A DNA stretch of 39,297 nucleotides from a virus. The stretch is from positions 1 to 39,297 of IMG/VR virus record IMGVR_UViG_3300026501_000001; one strand, given 5' to 3'. The notes beneath the pieces were generated by a model. The model was not told the origin of the DNA and did no database searches. It saw only the letters and a program-made list of their open reading frames with translations. The translations under genes were made by a program, and so were the position numbers. Position 1 is the first letter of the stretch. The number at the start of each line of letters is the position of its first letter. Shown one piece after another: positions 13,636-22,105 of this stretch.

Positions 13636-15523
13636 TAGATTTATCATTTAATAATTTTACAAAATATTCATGTGAGTTACTTTTAGTGTTAATCCTTGAT
13701 TTAACATTATATTTTCTTAATACTTTTCCTAATTGAATTGGATTTGTAATGTAAATATTTCCTATCAAATGATTAAATAATTCTGAACATTTATACCATG
13801 AACCCTCATTCGATAATGGTTTTAAATCCAAGGTATCTTCAATTGACATAATAGTTTCAGGTTTTGATAAATATTTTTCGTTACTTCTTTCAACTAGTTG
13901 TATTTCGTCTTTATTATGCCAATATCTCTCACCTTTTAGATACATATCGTAAAAATAACCCCATAAAAACTCAATATCAACGGTATGTTCTGCGTTTAAA
14001 TTTACGTTACCCATGGTTAAAAATCTACGTGAACCGGTTAAATCTCGTAAATACTCATAGTCGTTTGTTGTACCACAAAAACATGTCCTTCTCTTAATGT
14101 CTATGTGTTCTTTAGCGTATGGTATTCTAACTCTATCTTTTGTATTTGTAATATAAGCTTTTAACGAATCTTGGTCTGATTTTTTAAATGTACTTGATAT
14201 TTCTCCTATTTCAACTAACCAATTTGAACTGACTTCTATTAAATGGTCTTTATTGGCAACGTCTAAAACTAATAAAGACATAAAATAATCATATTTAAAC
14301 ATATCAGGTAATAAAGACCTATACCATCTGGTTTTACCTTCACCTTGACCACCTTGAAAAACTGGCAAAAATTGATTTTCAATAGGTCTTGTTTCTCCAT
14401 ATTCTGTACGACAACCCATGTATACCATTTGTAAAAAAGAATGTTTTAAAAACCATTCTTTTAAATGTTCTGTTGTTTCTACCGTGTTACAGATATCTTT
14501 AAAGGCTTTTTCTCCCATTTCTATATTGGTTAAATATTTAGCATGGCATTGTTTTAACCAATCTTCTACAGGATTATATTGATTATTCCAACCAATATTT
14601 ACAATATCACTTTCTATTTTTTCTTTAAAAGGTCTATAATTATGCTTAATTCCACAATCCCTTAATTTAGTTAAATATGTTTCTAAACTTTCATAGTGTT
14701 TTATATCATTCTTAAAGACTTCAAATTTTCTTTTAATGATATTATATTTAATTTCAACTTTATAATGCTTTAATAAAGCTTTTGTATTTTCGATAACAGA
14801 TAATATTTCATATTTTATAATTTTAGGACCGTCTTCAAAATCATATCTATCCTTATATTCTTTTAAACTTAATGTTTCCTTTTCGTCCTCGTCATTTTTA
14901 AATGAGACTATAACCCAATTATCATCCCAATCAACTCTTGTAAAATCAGGGTCTTGTTGGTCTCTCCATTTAAGTTTTAAATCTTGTTGTAATCTTTTAA
15001 AAAATTCTTTATGATTTTTATCGTTACAATCAGTATTTGAGTACGTTTCGGTGTGAAAACTATTTAAATAAATCCAACATTTTTCATTATTTTTCTTACA
15101 TATTGGACATGAATAAAATAAATAATTATGTTTATGATTACCCGGACAATGAAAACCCATTGTTTGAAGTTCATTAATTAACCATTCAAATTTATCATTA
15201 TTTATTTTCTTTCTCTCTAAATCTATTGTGTTAATTAACATTCCATTTTCAGTACAATCATATACATTATATGTTAATAGTAAGGTCTCTTTATTCCATT
15301 TACTATAATTACCTTCGGTTAAAATTGTTTGCTCATAATCAGAATTAAAACTTGTAATTTGTAAACCTTGTTTTACTAAATTATCATTTTCATTTGTAAG
15401 TAATTGGTCCATTTTATCAATTATAATTTCTTCTATATTAGTGGTATCCTCAATATTAAATTGTTTTATAAATTTATCGTAATTAATTCCGCTAATATCC
15501 CAATTTATAAGCTTATATTTCAT
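13616..15523 (-). CDS. Replicative helicase, VirE/D5-like superfamily 3 type
   Basis: 635 residues. The N-terminal third has a zinc-binding part (HCPGNHKH...SCPICKKNNEKCWIY, residues ~145-175). The ATPase is C-terminal: Walker A FQGGQGEGKTRWYRS near residue 390, Walker B region WLVEIGEIS near 435, then the VirE block RIPYAKEHIDIKRRTCFCGTTN and LTGSRRFLTM. These enzymes unwind DNA at phage origins. Most relatives carry a PrimPol primase domain at the N-terminus; I see none here, while a PrimPol-like domain sits on the polymerase. GGAGGG precedes the ATG and overlaps the stop of the small gene upstream. Confidence 0.85.
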   Translation of the reverse strand: MKYKLINWDISGINYDKFIKQFNIEDTTNIEEIIIDKMDQLLTNENDNLVKQGLQITSFNSDYEQTILTEGNYSKWNKETLLLTYNVYDCTENGMLINTIDLERKKINNDKFEWLINELQTMGFHCPGNHKHNYLFYSCPICKKNNEKCWIYLNSFHTETYSNTDCNDKNHKEFFKRLQQDLKLKWRDQQDPDFTRVDWDDNWVIVSFKNDEDEKETLSLKEYKDRYDFEDGPKIIKYEILSVIENTKALLKHYKVEIKYNIIKRKFEVFKNDIKHYESLETYLTKLRDCGIKHNYRPFKEKIESDIVNIGWNNQYNPVEDWLKQCHAKYLTNIEMGEKAFKDICNTVETTEHLKEWFLKHSFLQMVYMGCRTEYGETRPIENQFLPVFQGGQGEGKTRWYRSLLPDMFKYDYFMSLLVLDVANKDHLIEVSSNWLVEIGEISSTFKKSDQDSLKAYITNTKDRVRIPYAKEHIDIKRRTCFCGTTNDYEYLRDLTGSRRFLTMGNVNLNAEHTVDIEFLWGYFYDMYLKGERYWHNKDEIQLVERSNEKYLSKPETIMSIEDTLDLKPLSNEGSWYKCSELFNHLIGNIYITNPIQLGKVLRKYNVKSRINTKSNSHEYFVKLLNDKSIEDNNL

Positions 15524-15534
15524 GTTTAACCCTC

Positions 15535-15708
15535 CTATTTTTGTTTTAATGTGTTTATGTACATTTTATAACCAGTTGAAAATAATTCTTGTTCTGTCAT
15601 ATTATATTTAGAACAAATATTTTTTATCTCTATTAATTCATTTGGTGTTACTCTTAAACATTTAACAATTTCTTTCTTTACTGCTTTTCTAACCCCTCCC
15701 CTTGGCAT
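15535..15708 (-). CDS. Small ribbon-helix-helix-like DNA-binding protein, 57 aa
   Basis: ATG after AGGAGGTG. MPRGGVRKAVKKEIVKCLRV gives a basic strand-like start, followed by TPNELIEIKNICSKYN and a second helix, the order expected for a CopG/Arc-type fold. Such proteins bind operators as dimers. It is the first gene behind the promoter at 15753-15781 and faces the polymerase operon, so it could regulate both. Its TAG overlaps the helicase's ribosome site. Confidence 0.6.
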   Translation of the reverse strand: MPRGGVRKAVKKEIVKCLRVTPNELIEIKNICSKYNMTEQELFSTGYKMYINTLKQK

Positions 15709-15752
15709 GTTTTCACCTCCTCTAAATGTATTACAATTGATAGTGTATTTTA

Positions 15753-15781
15753 ATTATAAATCCTACCGACATTTTTTTCAA
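15753..15781 (-). promoter_or_regulatory. Promoter of the helicase operon
   Basis: Minus strand TTGAAA (15781-15776), 17-base spacer, TATAAT (15758-15753). Confidence 0.82.
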
Positions 15782-15796
15782 TAGCTAATTTTAATA

Positions 15797-15825
15797 TTTA
15801 CAACAATAAATTATAATGATATAAT
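15797..15825 (+). promoter_or_regulatory. Promoter of the DNA polymerase operon
   Basis: TTTACA (15797-15802), 17-base spacer, TATAAT (15820-15825), 21 bases before the first ATG, back to back with the helicase promoter. Confidence 0.82.
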
Positions 15826-15846
15826 TTATAATGGAGGTGGTTAGAT

Positions 15847-16218
15847 ATGAAAGAAGTAAAAAAATTAACAGGAAATAATTTATTAACTATTAGAAAGGAT
15901 TTGTTATGTTATTCAAAGTATGTACCTGAAATCTTAACAAAGGAACAATTTACTAATTATTATTATTTCATGTATTGTGTAAAAATGAGTTCTAAAAGAG
16001 TAATTGAAATTAATTTTACAAAAACTTATATGTTAGGGTGTAAAATAATTACTACACCAAAAATAATTAAAAAAAGTATAAATTTTATTAATTTGCATAT
16101 TCCACAAAGCATAGTAAATCAATTTAGAGAAAAATATTTTGAAATGAAAATAATAAATCCTACAACTATTCATTTAATAGGATTAACAGAAAATGAATAT
16201 AATAAATTAATTAAATAA
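15847..16218 (+). CDS. Hypothetical protein ahead of the polymerase, 123 aa
   Basis: First gene of the plus-strand replication operon; GGAGGTGG precedes the ATG and the polymerase follows after 17 bases. Lys-rich with strand-like segments (RVIEINFTKTYMLGCKIITT, TTIHLIGLTENEYNKLI). Not recognised. Its place suggests a replication accessory protein, such as a polymerase cofactor or single-strand-binding protein; this is inferred from context only. Confidence 0.68.
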   Translation: MKEVKKLTGNNLLTIRKDLLCYSKYVPEILTKEQFTNYYYFMYCVKMSSKRVIEINFTKTYMLGCKIITTPKIIKKSINFINLHIPQSIVNQFREKYFEMKIINPTTIHLIGLTENEYNKLIK

Positions 16219-16235
16219 CAAGGAGGTTAATTAAA

Positions 16236-18866
16236 ATGTTAGATAATTTAAGATATTTAGTAATAGATACTGAAACATTAGAAGATTATTTCAGCTTACA
16301 GTATAAAAATGAAAAAGGTATAAGTAAAGTTTATGAATGTTATAATGATAACGATATTCATAAACTTTATGCTCTATTAACTAGAGTAAAAAGACCTATG
16401 TATTGTTATAGTATTGATTATGATAAAATTATGATAAACGCTTTATGCAAGTTCGTAGAGAGTAAAACAATTAATATTTGTTATCATTTAAGACAAGTTT
16501 CAAATTATATAATAAATCATAAAATAGATTATTTCAGATTAAATAAATTATTTTGGACCGACTGTTATTTTAAAATTAAAGAATCAGATATTGATTTATC
16601 ACAAAAGGAAATATGGGATCAATCAATTTTAAAATGTAAACAATTAAATCCTAATCAAAAAACTAGAGAATTTATTGATTTATATCAAAGAATTTTAGGA
16701 AAAAGTAAAGTATTTAAATCCTTAATTATAAACAGTATACCTAAAATTAATTTTTACTATACTGTAAAAAATGATAAATCGTTGCAAATGACAATCTCAT
16801 TAAAAAAACTACAGCTTATTTATGAAGGATATAATATAAAATTTGATTTTAATAAATATACAAAAATAGCAGATATAAAAAAAGACGGTTTGTATGATAC
16901 TTTTATAGAATATTCGTTAAATGACGTTAATTTTTTAGATACAATATTCAAAGATAAACCATTAAAAGATATTACAAAAAGAATTTATGCAGTACAAGCA
17001 GTTAAACAAATAAATCCTGATATTGAAATATCAGACATTGAAATTTATTCTGAAAATGATACAGCTTTAATTACTAAATTACTTAGTATTGATAAACCAA
17101 ACAAAGTGTTTACTGTAGATTATACTAAACATATTAAAACAAACTATAAACAATTTAATGATTTTGTTAAATTTGTTTCAGAAAATAATAATTTAATATC
17201 TAAAGACAGAGAATTAAAAGAAACTTATTGTAGTAAATTTAAAAAAGAATATATTACGGACGATTATACCATAGTTAATGATAATGTTGATTTACAAATA
17301 AATAGTTTTGATACTTTGATAATTAATAATACTAGTATTAAATTTGGTCTTGGTGGTGTTCATGGTGCAATACCGTCTTATATTAGTGAAAATCTTTTAC
17401 ATTTAGATTATACTTCACAATATCCTAGTATAATTTTACAATATAAAGAATTATTTAAAAATATAATAAATGTTGATTTATATGAAGCTGTATATAATAT
17501 GAGAATAGAATCTAAACCAAAATTAAAATTAATAGAAAACGAAAAAGGTATTGATTCACCTGAATATAAGGAATTATTATTAATAGTTGAAGGTTTAAAA
17601 CTAATTTTAAACACTGCTTATGGTTTGATTAATAGTAATTTTGAATTACCAATTAGTTTTAAACCCTTAGGACGTTTTATTTGTTTAAAAGGTCAATCCT
17701 TACTTTTAAACTTAGCTTATAAGTTAATTAAATATAATAATGATATATCCTTAGTTAATGTAAATACAGACGGTATTATTTTAAAATTACCTGAGAACTG
17801 TAATATTGACCAATTAATTAAAGAAGATATCGACGGTTATTTTGTACTAGGTGTGGATAAAATTAAAAAAATAATTCAGCGTGACGTAAATAGCTATTTA
17901 AAAATTATGGAAAATGAATCATTAAAAACAAAAGGGGCTTTTAATTTAAAAATCAAACAACATATTAATAAAAATGAGCAATTAAGTGTTTTATTACAAA
18001 ATGCAATTAGATTAATTAATAATCAAAGTGTACAAATTTTACCAGTGTATTTTGATATTAAGTGGATTAATAAAGAAGAAAAGGCATATTATTTAACAAA
18101 TAGTATTAATGGTAGTATTGCAATTAAAAATACTGTAAAACCACAAATACTTAGTATTGATAATGAAATGTTTTATTTTACGGATAACAAGGACCTTGCC
18201 GATTTATCATTATATCAAAAATATTCTAGAATAATAATGGATAGAATACTTACATTTTCAATGACTAACACTGAAAAAAATTTACCTTTTATTGAAAATA
18301 CTTTGATTGAAGATACTGAAGAAAATAATAAATCTAAAAAAACTTTAAAATTAAAATTAACTAAATTATTTAATTTAACTGATAAAAACAAAAATTTATT
18401 AGGTTTTGTAGGTTTTAAAGGTGATACTAAAACTAATTCATATATTAACGGTAAACCAATAAAACCATTGATACATTACACAATGACTAAAATTCAAAAT
18501 TCTACTTATTGTAAAGGTTTTAGTTTAACAAGTGGTGATAAGTTTTTAATTATTGACGTTGATATTTTTGATAAACATACCAATAAACCTAAAATTGGTT
18601 TTCAAATATGCAATTTATTAATAAATAAATTAAAGGAACAAAATACATTTGAATGTTGGAATGATAAAACAATAAGAACCAATAGAAAATTTATATTTAA
18701 ATGTAATGATAAGATTTTAATAAAATCACCTTATAATAAATATATTGAAATTTTAACACAAAAGGCCACTATTTTAACTTTAGACGAAGTAAATATAAAA
18801 TATGATTGTAATTGGATAGAACCCATAGAATTTAATTTAAATGAATTTAAAGAGTATATAAGCTAA
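16236..18866 (+). CDS. Family B DNA polymerase with C-terminal PrimPol-like domain
   Basis: 876 residues. The exonuclease has YLVIDTETLEDYF near residue 10 and YSLNDVNFLDTIF near 230. Polymerase motif A is LDYTSQYPSI (~390), motif B KLILNTAYG (~455), motif C VNTDGIIL (~510); the usual DTDS has become NTDG, but the second Asp remains. The gap of ~65 residues between A and B leaves no room for the TPR1 insertion of protein-primed enzymes. Residues ~740-840 (CKGFSLTSGDKFLIIDVDIF, then IRTNRKFIFKC, then YIEILTQKATIL) follow the PrimPol order of motifs, with the usual His replaced by Lys. GGAGG precedes the ATG. Confidence 0.85.
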   Translation: MLDNLRYLVIDTETLEDYFSLQYKNEKGISKVYECYNDNDIHKLYALLTRVKRPMYCYSIDYDKIMINALCKFVESKTINICYHLRQVSNYIINHKIDYFRLNKLFWTDCYFKIKESDIDLSQKEIWDQSILKCKQLNPNQKTREFIDLYQRILGKSKVFKSLIINSIPKINFYYTVKNDKSLQMTISLKKLQLIYEGYNIKFDFNKYTKIADIKKDGLYDTFIEYSLNDVNFLDTIFKDKPLKDITKRIYAVQAVKQINPDIEISDIEIYSENDTALITKLLSIDKPNKVFTVDYTKHIKTNYKQFNDFVKFVSENNNLISKDRELKETYCSKFKKEYITDDYTIVNDNVDLQINSFDTLIINNTSIKFGLGGVHGAIPSYISENLLHLDYTSQYPSIILQYKELFKNIINVDLYEAVYNMRIESKPKLKLIENEKGIDSPEYKELLLIVEGLKLILNTAYGLINSNFELPISFKPLGRFICLKGQSLLLNLAYKLIKYNNDISLVNVNTDGIILKLPENCNIDQLIKEDIDGYFVLGVDKIKKIIQRDVNSYLKIMENESLKTKGAFNLKIKQHINKNEQLSVLLQNAIRLINNQSVQILPVYFDIKWINKEEKAYYLTNSINGSIAIKNTVKPQILSIDNEMFYFTDNKDLADLSLYQKYSRIIMDRILTFSMTNTEKNLPFIENTLIEDTEENNKSKKTLKLKLTKLFNLTDKNKNLLGFVGFKGDTKTNSYINGKPIKPLIHYTMTKIQNSTYCKGFSLTSGDKFLIIDVDIFDKHTNKPKIGFQICNLLINKLKEQNTFECWNDKTIRTNRKFIFKCNDKILIKSPYNKYIEILTQKATILTLDEVNIKYDCNWIEPIEFNLNEFKEYIS

Positions 18867-18888
18867 GGTTTAACCCTTAGCTTTTTTT
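18861..18888 (+). terminator. Terminator between convergent genes
   Basis: AGCTAAGG / CCTTAGCT with loop TTTAAC and a run of seven T on the plus strand. The stop codons of both convergent genes lie in it. Confidence 0.85.
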
Positions 18889-19538
18889 CTATTTCTTATA
18901 TATAATCCTGAACCTCCTATTATAGTTAAAAGACTACCTGAAATAATAAATATAAAACTGCTAGTTTCTCCGGTCTTTGGTAATTCTTTATCATTATGCA
19001 CTATATTTTCAATAATACTAGGTGTCGGTGTATTATCTGGTACATATGTTGGTGTATCTTCTATTACTCCACTAGGTGTTACTGATTCACTAACACTAGG
19101 TGTTGGTGTTTCACTAGGTAAAATAGATTCTGTTGGTAAAGGTGTTATATTTGATATATCAATTGAAATATCTGATAGATAAGTACTTTTAGAACCTCTA
19201 TAATATTTTATACGATTTATAACAATATTTATTTTATTTGGACCTTCATTTAATGTACCTTCATAATTACCCTCAAAATACACTACACCTTTATTATCTT
19301 TACCTGTGATTGTAATTATACAATTTAAATTTGATACAGGTATTTTTTCATTTAAAGGGCAAATTTGATTATCTACTTTTACAATTCGTTCCCATGTTAC
19401 CCATGTCAATAAACCTGTACCATTACCGGGTGTATAACCTTTAAATAGTACCTCATATGAGTTATTTTCACCATATACAGGTAGTATAAGAAGTGATATA
19501 ATTAAAAGACACAATATCAAACTAATTTTTTTATACAT
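18870..19538 (-). CDS. LPXTG cell-wall-anchored surface protein
   Basis: 222 residues. Starts at the ATG at 19538 after GGGAGG. MYKKISLILCLLIISLLILP is a signal peptide. A beta-rich domain follows (residues ~25-130), then a Pro/Thr/Ser stalk with ETPTPSVSESVTPSG and TPTPSIIEN, then LPKTGE, a membrane span and RNRKKAKG: a full sortase signal. Host sortase would fix it to the wall of the infected cell, so it is probably made to change the host surface, for instance to block other phages. No sortase is encoded here. Weaker possibility: a moron from a host gene. Confidence 0.85.
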   Translation of the reverse strand: MYKKISLILCLLIISLLILPVYGENNSYEVLFKGYTPGNGTGLLTWVTWERIVKVDNQICPLNEKIPVSNLNCIITITGKDNKGVVYFEGNYEGTLNEGPNKINIVINRIKYYRGSKSTYLSDISIDISNITPLPTESILPSETPTPSVSESVTPSGVIEDTPTYVPDNTPTPSIIENIVHNDKELPKTGETSSFIFIISGSLLTIIGGSGLYIRNRKKAKG

Positions 19539-19580
19539 TTTATGTAATCCTCCCTTAACATTTACAATCATAATATAATA

Positions 19581-20192
19581 CTATTCAACTTTTATCAATT
19601 TGATTTTAACATTTGTAATACTTAATTTTGTATCCTTTGGTAATTCAATATTTTTATATTCTTTTTCTGCAAAAGTTTTATCTAATCCCATAATTGCATT
19701 AATTCCACCAGTGTACATATTATCTGATGATACATTCCCAGTATTACCACTTATAGCAATTATGTCATAATTTCCCGGTTCAAAATCTTTACCCGAAATA
19801 TAATTACCAGAACTAAAAATATATTCTTTCTTTTTTTCTTTAGTCTTGTTTGGTGTATCAGTCGAAATTATAGGATCAATATTTAATGAATCAAGTTCTT
19901 TATTTAAATCTTTTATTTCTTGATTTTTATTATCAATATCACCTGTCAAACTTTCTAATTGTCTTGATAACTCAAATATTTGGTCATTTCTTGAATTAAT
20001 TTCATTTAAATATTGGTCTACTGAAATATCTTTACTAGTAAGCAATGAAAAATACATAAGTGCTGTAATTACTCCAATAGTTATTGTAGCAGGTAAACTT
20101 TTTGTTCTTTGTTTTGTATAAAGTATAGCACCCACAAATGGAAATATTATTATTAAACCCCAAAACCCAACTTTTTTTAATCCTTCTTTCAT
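19581..20192 (-). CDS. Membrane protein with coiled coil and external beta domain, 203 aa
   Basis: Two close membrane spans near residues 10-24 and 33-50 (FWGLIIIFPFVGAIL; ATITIGVITALMYFSLL), a coiled coil to ~100, then YIFSSGNYISGKDFEPGNYD and ISGNTGNVSS. This is the beta domain with a GxDxxPGxYdi motif that is common in Gram-positive envelope proteins. It lies 42 bases before the LPXTG gene, so the two may form a surface pair. Function unknown. Confidence 0.72.
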   Translation of the reverse strand: MKEGLKKVGFWGLIIIFPFVGAILYTKQRTKSLPATITIGVITALMYFSLLTSKDISVDQYLNEINSRNDQIFELSRQLESLTGDIDNKNQEIKDLNKELDSLNIDPIISTDTPNKTKEKKKEYIFSSGNYISGKDFEPGNYDIIAISGNTGNVSSDNMYTGGINAIMGLDKTFAEKEYKNIELPKDTKLSITNVKIKLIKVE

Positions 20193-20219
20193 TTTATAAA
20201 CTCACCTTTCTAAATTTTA

Positions 20220-20336
20220 TTATTTTTTAGTCACTTCTTGAAAACATTCTCTACAATATTTTTTACCTTTATATATGTATGGTAAAGTACCAATTTTACA
20301 ACCACATTTACAACATACATCTTGTTCAATTTTCAT
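20220..20336 (-). CDS. Small LIM-like zinc protein, 38 aa
   Basis: ATG after AGGAGGTTTTT opens 38 codons; the product has VCCKCGCKIG and KKYCRECFQEV, two zinc-binding Cys pairs with KGKKYC spacing as in LIM or ClpX-type fingers. Confidence 0.6.
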   Translation of the reverse strand: MKIEQDVCCKCGCKIGTLPYIYKGKKYCRECFQEVTKK

Positions 20337-20348
20337 AAAAACCTCCTA

Positions 20349-20642
20349 TTAATATGGTTCTGAATAACCCTGCCACATACCGTTAATTTTTTTAGCTCCA
20401 AATTTAGCTCTTTGAATAAAATAACATTTACCAAAAGCTTCGCCAACTTCACAATTATTACACATAATATTTTTATTATGACATATATTACAATCACTTT
20501 TAGTGTGACCACAAGTACCTAACCAACCACCTGCATTATGACCTTTACTAGCCTTTTTATTATATTCTTTTTCGGCTTGTTCAATTAACTTATCTGTTAA
20601 TCGTTGAAATGTTGCCATATCAGACCTTGACCAACCAAACAT
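20349..20642 (-). CDS. Cys-rich protein, 97 aa
   Basis: N-terminal helix (MATFQRLTDKLIEQAEKEYN), then GTCGHTKSDCNICHNKNIMC and CNNCEVGEAFGKCYF: at least six Cys and two His likely binding zinc. AAAGGAGG precedes the ATG. Not recognised. Confidence 0.62.
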   Translation of the reverse strand: MFGWSRSDMATFQRLTDKLIEQAEKEYNKKASKGHNAGGWLGTCGHTKSDCNICHNKNIMCNNCEVGEAFGKCYFIQRAKFGAKKINGMWQGYSEPY

Positions 20643-20963
20643 TTAATTAACCTCCTTTGTTAAATCTCTTTCTATACCTTCTAATATTTTTTTTCTTAAT
20701 GTAATTAACTTTTTAATTTTATCTGAAATTTGATTTTTTTTAAAAGTTTCAGTTTCTTTTTCTTTTTTAATAATTAAAAATTGTATTTCATTATATAATT
20801 TTAAAGTATTATCATTTTCATAATGAATTAAATATTCTAAGTTACAATAAGGACATATATAAAATACTTTGGTTAACTCATTATTTTCTTTTCTATATTG
20901 AAATGCTTCCATTTCTGGTAAATCAAATATTTTTTTACAACCATTATTACATTTTATTTTCAT
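20643..20963 (-). CDS. Zinc-ribbon plus coiled-coil protein, 106 aa
   Basis: MKIKCNNGCKKIFDLPE and VFYICPYCNLEYLIHYEN form a two-pair zinc ribbon. The rest is a basic coiled coil (FKKNQISDKIKKLITLRKKI). This form is common in Gram-positive phages; the role is not known. It stops three bases before the next start. Confidence 0.68.
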   Translation of the reverse strand: MKIKCNNGCKKIFDLPEMEAFQYRKENNELTKVFYICPYCNLEYLIHYENDNTLKLYNEIQFLIIKKEKETETFKKNQISDKIKKLITLRKKILEGIERDLTKEVN

Positions 20964-20965
20964 AA

Positions 20966-21283
20966 TTAAAACCTCTCAATATGTTTTATTAAATATTTTA
21001 AATAAACTCTTTGTTCTATATATTTATTATCGCCATCCCTCTCAAAACTTAAAACTAATTCTAATAATTTATTTAGATTATGTAAGTGGTCATTTTGACT
21101 ATATTTTTCATATCTAGCTAAGTAATTTTTTAAATCTTCTTCTTTTATTCTCCAACTTTTACCAAATTTAATTGCTTTTAATTGACCAGTATGAATTTGA
21201 GTTCTAACAGTTGAATCATGTATTCTTAATTCGTTAGCTACTTCTTGTATTGTATAATATATAGTATCAATGTCATTATTCAT
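20966..21283 (-). CDS. Excisionase-like helix-turn-helix protein
   Basis: An HTH_17/MerR-type N-terminal domain: YYTIQEVANELRIHDSTVRT, then GQLKAIKFGKSWRIKEEDL. About 40 helical residues follow. Proteins of this type are excisionases or small regulators. With no integrase recognised, regulation is more likely. It is the first gene behind the promoter at 21314-21342, heading the LPXTG block. Confidence 0.8.
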   Translation of the reverse strand: MNNDIDTIYYTIQEVANELRIHDSTVRTQIHTGQLKAIKFGKSWRIKEEDLKNYLARYEKYSQNDHLHNLNKLLELVLSFERDGDNKYIEQRVYLKYLIKHIERF

Positions 21284-21313
21284 TCATCCACCTTCTTTAT
21301 TATATTTTAGCTA

Positions 21314-21342
21314 ATTATATAATAGTTTAACATAGTTTACAA
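21314..21342 (-). promoter_or_regulatory. Promoter, TTGTAAA family
   Basis: Minus strand TTGTAA (21342-21337), 17-base spacer ending AAACTATTA, TATAAT (21319-21314). Very like the promoter at 2166-2194. Confidence 0.72.
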
Positions 21343-21345
21343 GAA

Positions 21346-21369
21346 AAAAAAATAACCCTTATAGGGTTA
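21346..21369 (-). terminator. Terminator at the end of the virion operon
   Basis: On the minus strand TAACCCT / AGGGTTA with a 3-base loop, followed by nine T. Confidence 0.82.
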
Positions 21370-21394
21370 AGTGTATATTTGTCATAGATAAGCA

Positions 21395-22105
21395 TTAACC
21401 CTCTGATAATTTTGTAACAATTATATGACTATATGAGGATATAGTAATCGGATTAGATACATCATTTGAAATTTGGCTGGCTCTATATTGAAATGTTGTA
21501 TCGGTTGCACCTGCCAATATTAAAAAATGTTCGGTTATATGTGAACTTGTTGTTAATGCCGGTAAAGTATATGATATATCGGTTGCTATACCATGTCCAG
21601 CACTATTTCTACATAATGTAAATGTGGTACTACTATTAGTTTGTGCTTCACCACCTCTACAATTCCTAGCACAAACTAAAGTATAATCTGATCCTGTAAC
21701 TGCCCAATCAAATTTTATATCAGGTGTTGCACTGGTGTCATTTCTAGCACTCATATGTACGTCTATAGCATATAATCCAGAATTGGCTTTTAAAGTAAAT
21801 ACTAAACCTGTGATATTTACCATATCAGTACCACTTATTGATTGATTTGAAGGTACGTCATACCATTTTATAGCTACATCACCTAACACATTTGTTGCAA
21901 TTAATTGATTTTGAAATTTTTGTAATAATACTCTAGAACCAATTCTTAAACCTAATAAATTAGTTGTACTAATCACCTTTAAATTATCGTCGGTTGATAA
22001 TATTTTTACTGTTAATGGTGATAAAGCTGTTACCGTAGCAATTTTAAAATTATTTGGTTGACTTTTATCTAATATGGCCTTATAAATCTGCTCTTTATTC
22101 AACAT
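21395..22105 (-). CDS. Tail tip or baseplate protein, 236 aa
   Basis: Last gene of the virion operon. The N-terminal part (FKIATVTALSPLTVKILSTD, then GLRIGSRVLLQKFQNQLIAT) has the OB-like pattern seen in DUF2577/baseplate hub-spike proteins. The C-terminal ~130 residues (GLVFTLKANSGLYAIDVHMS and on) look like a jelly-roll that could bind the host surface. It overlaps the upstream gene by 11 bases. Confidence 0.65.
   Translation of the reverse strand: MLNKEQIYKAILDKSQPNNFKIATVTALSPLTVKILSTDDNLKVISTTNLLGLRIGSRVLLQKFQNQLIATNVLGDVAIKWYDVPSNQSISGTDMVNITGLVFTLKANSGLYAIDVHMSARNDTSATPDIKFDWAVTGSDYTLVCARNCRGGEAQTNSSTTFTLCRNSAGHGIATDISYTLPALTTSSHITEHFLILAGATDTTFQYRASQISNDVSNPITISSYSHIIVTKLSEG

Noticed and set aside
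16236-18866. Protein-primed (phi29-like) replication
   Set aside because: The polymerase lacks room for the TPR1 insertion, no terminal protein gene was recognised, and the ends are direct overlaps and not inverted repeats.
20966-21283. Evidence for a temperate phage from the excisionase-like gene
   Set aside because: No integrase or attachment site was recognised, and small HTH_17 proteins are also found as plain regulators.
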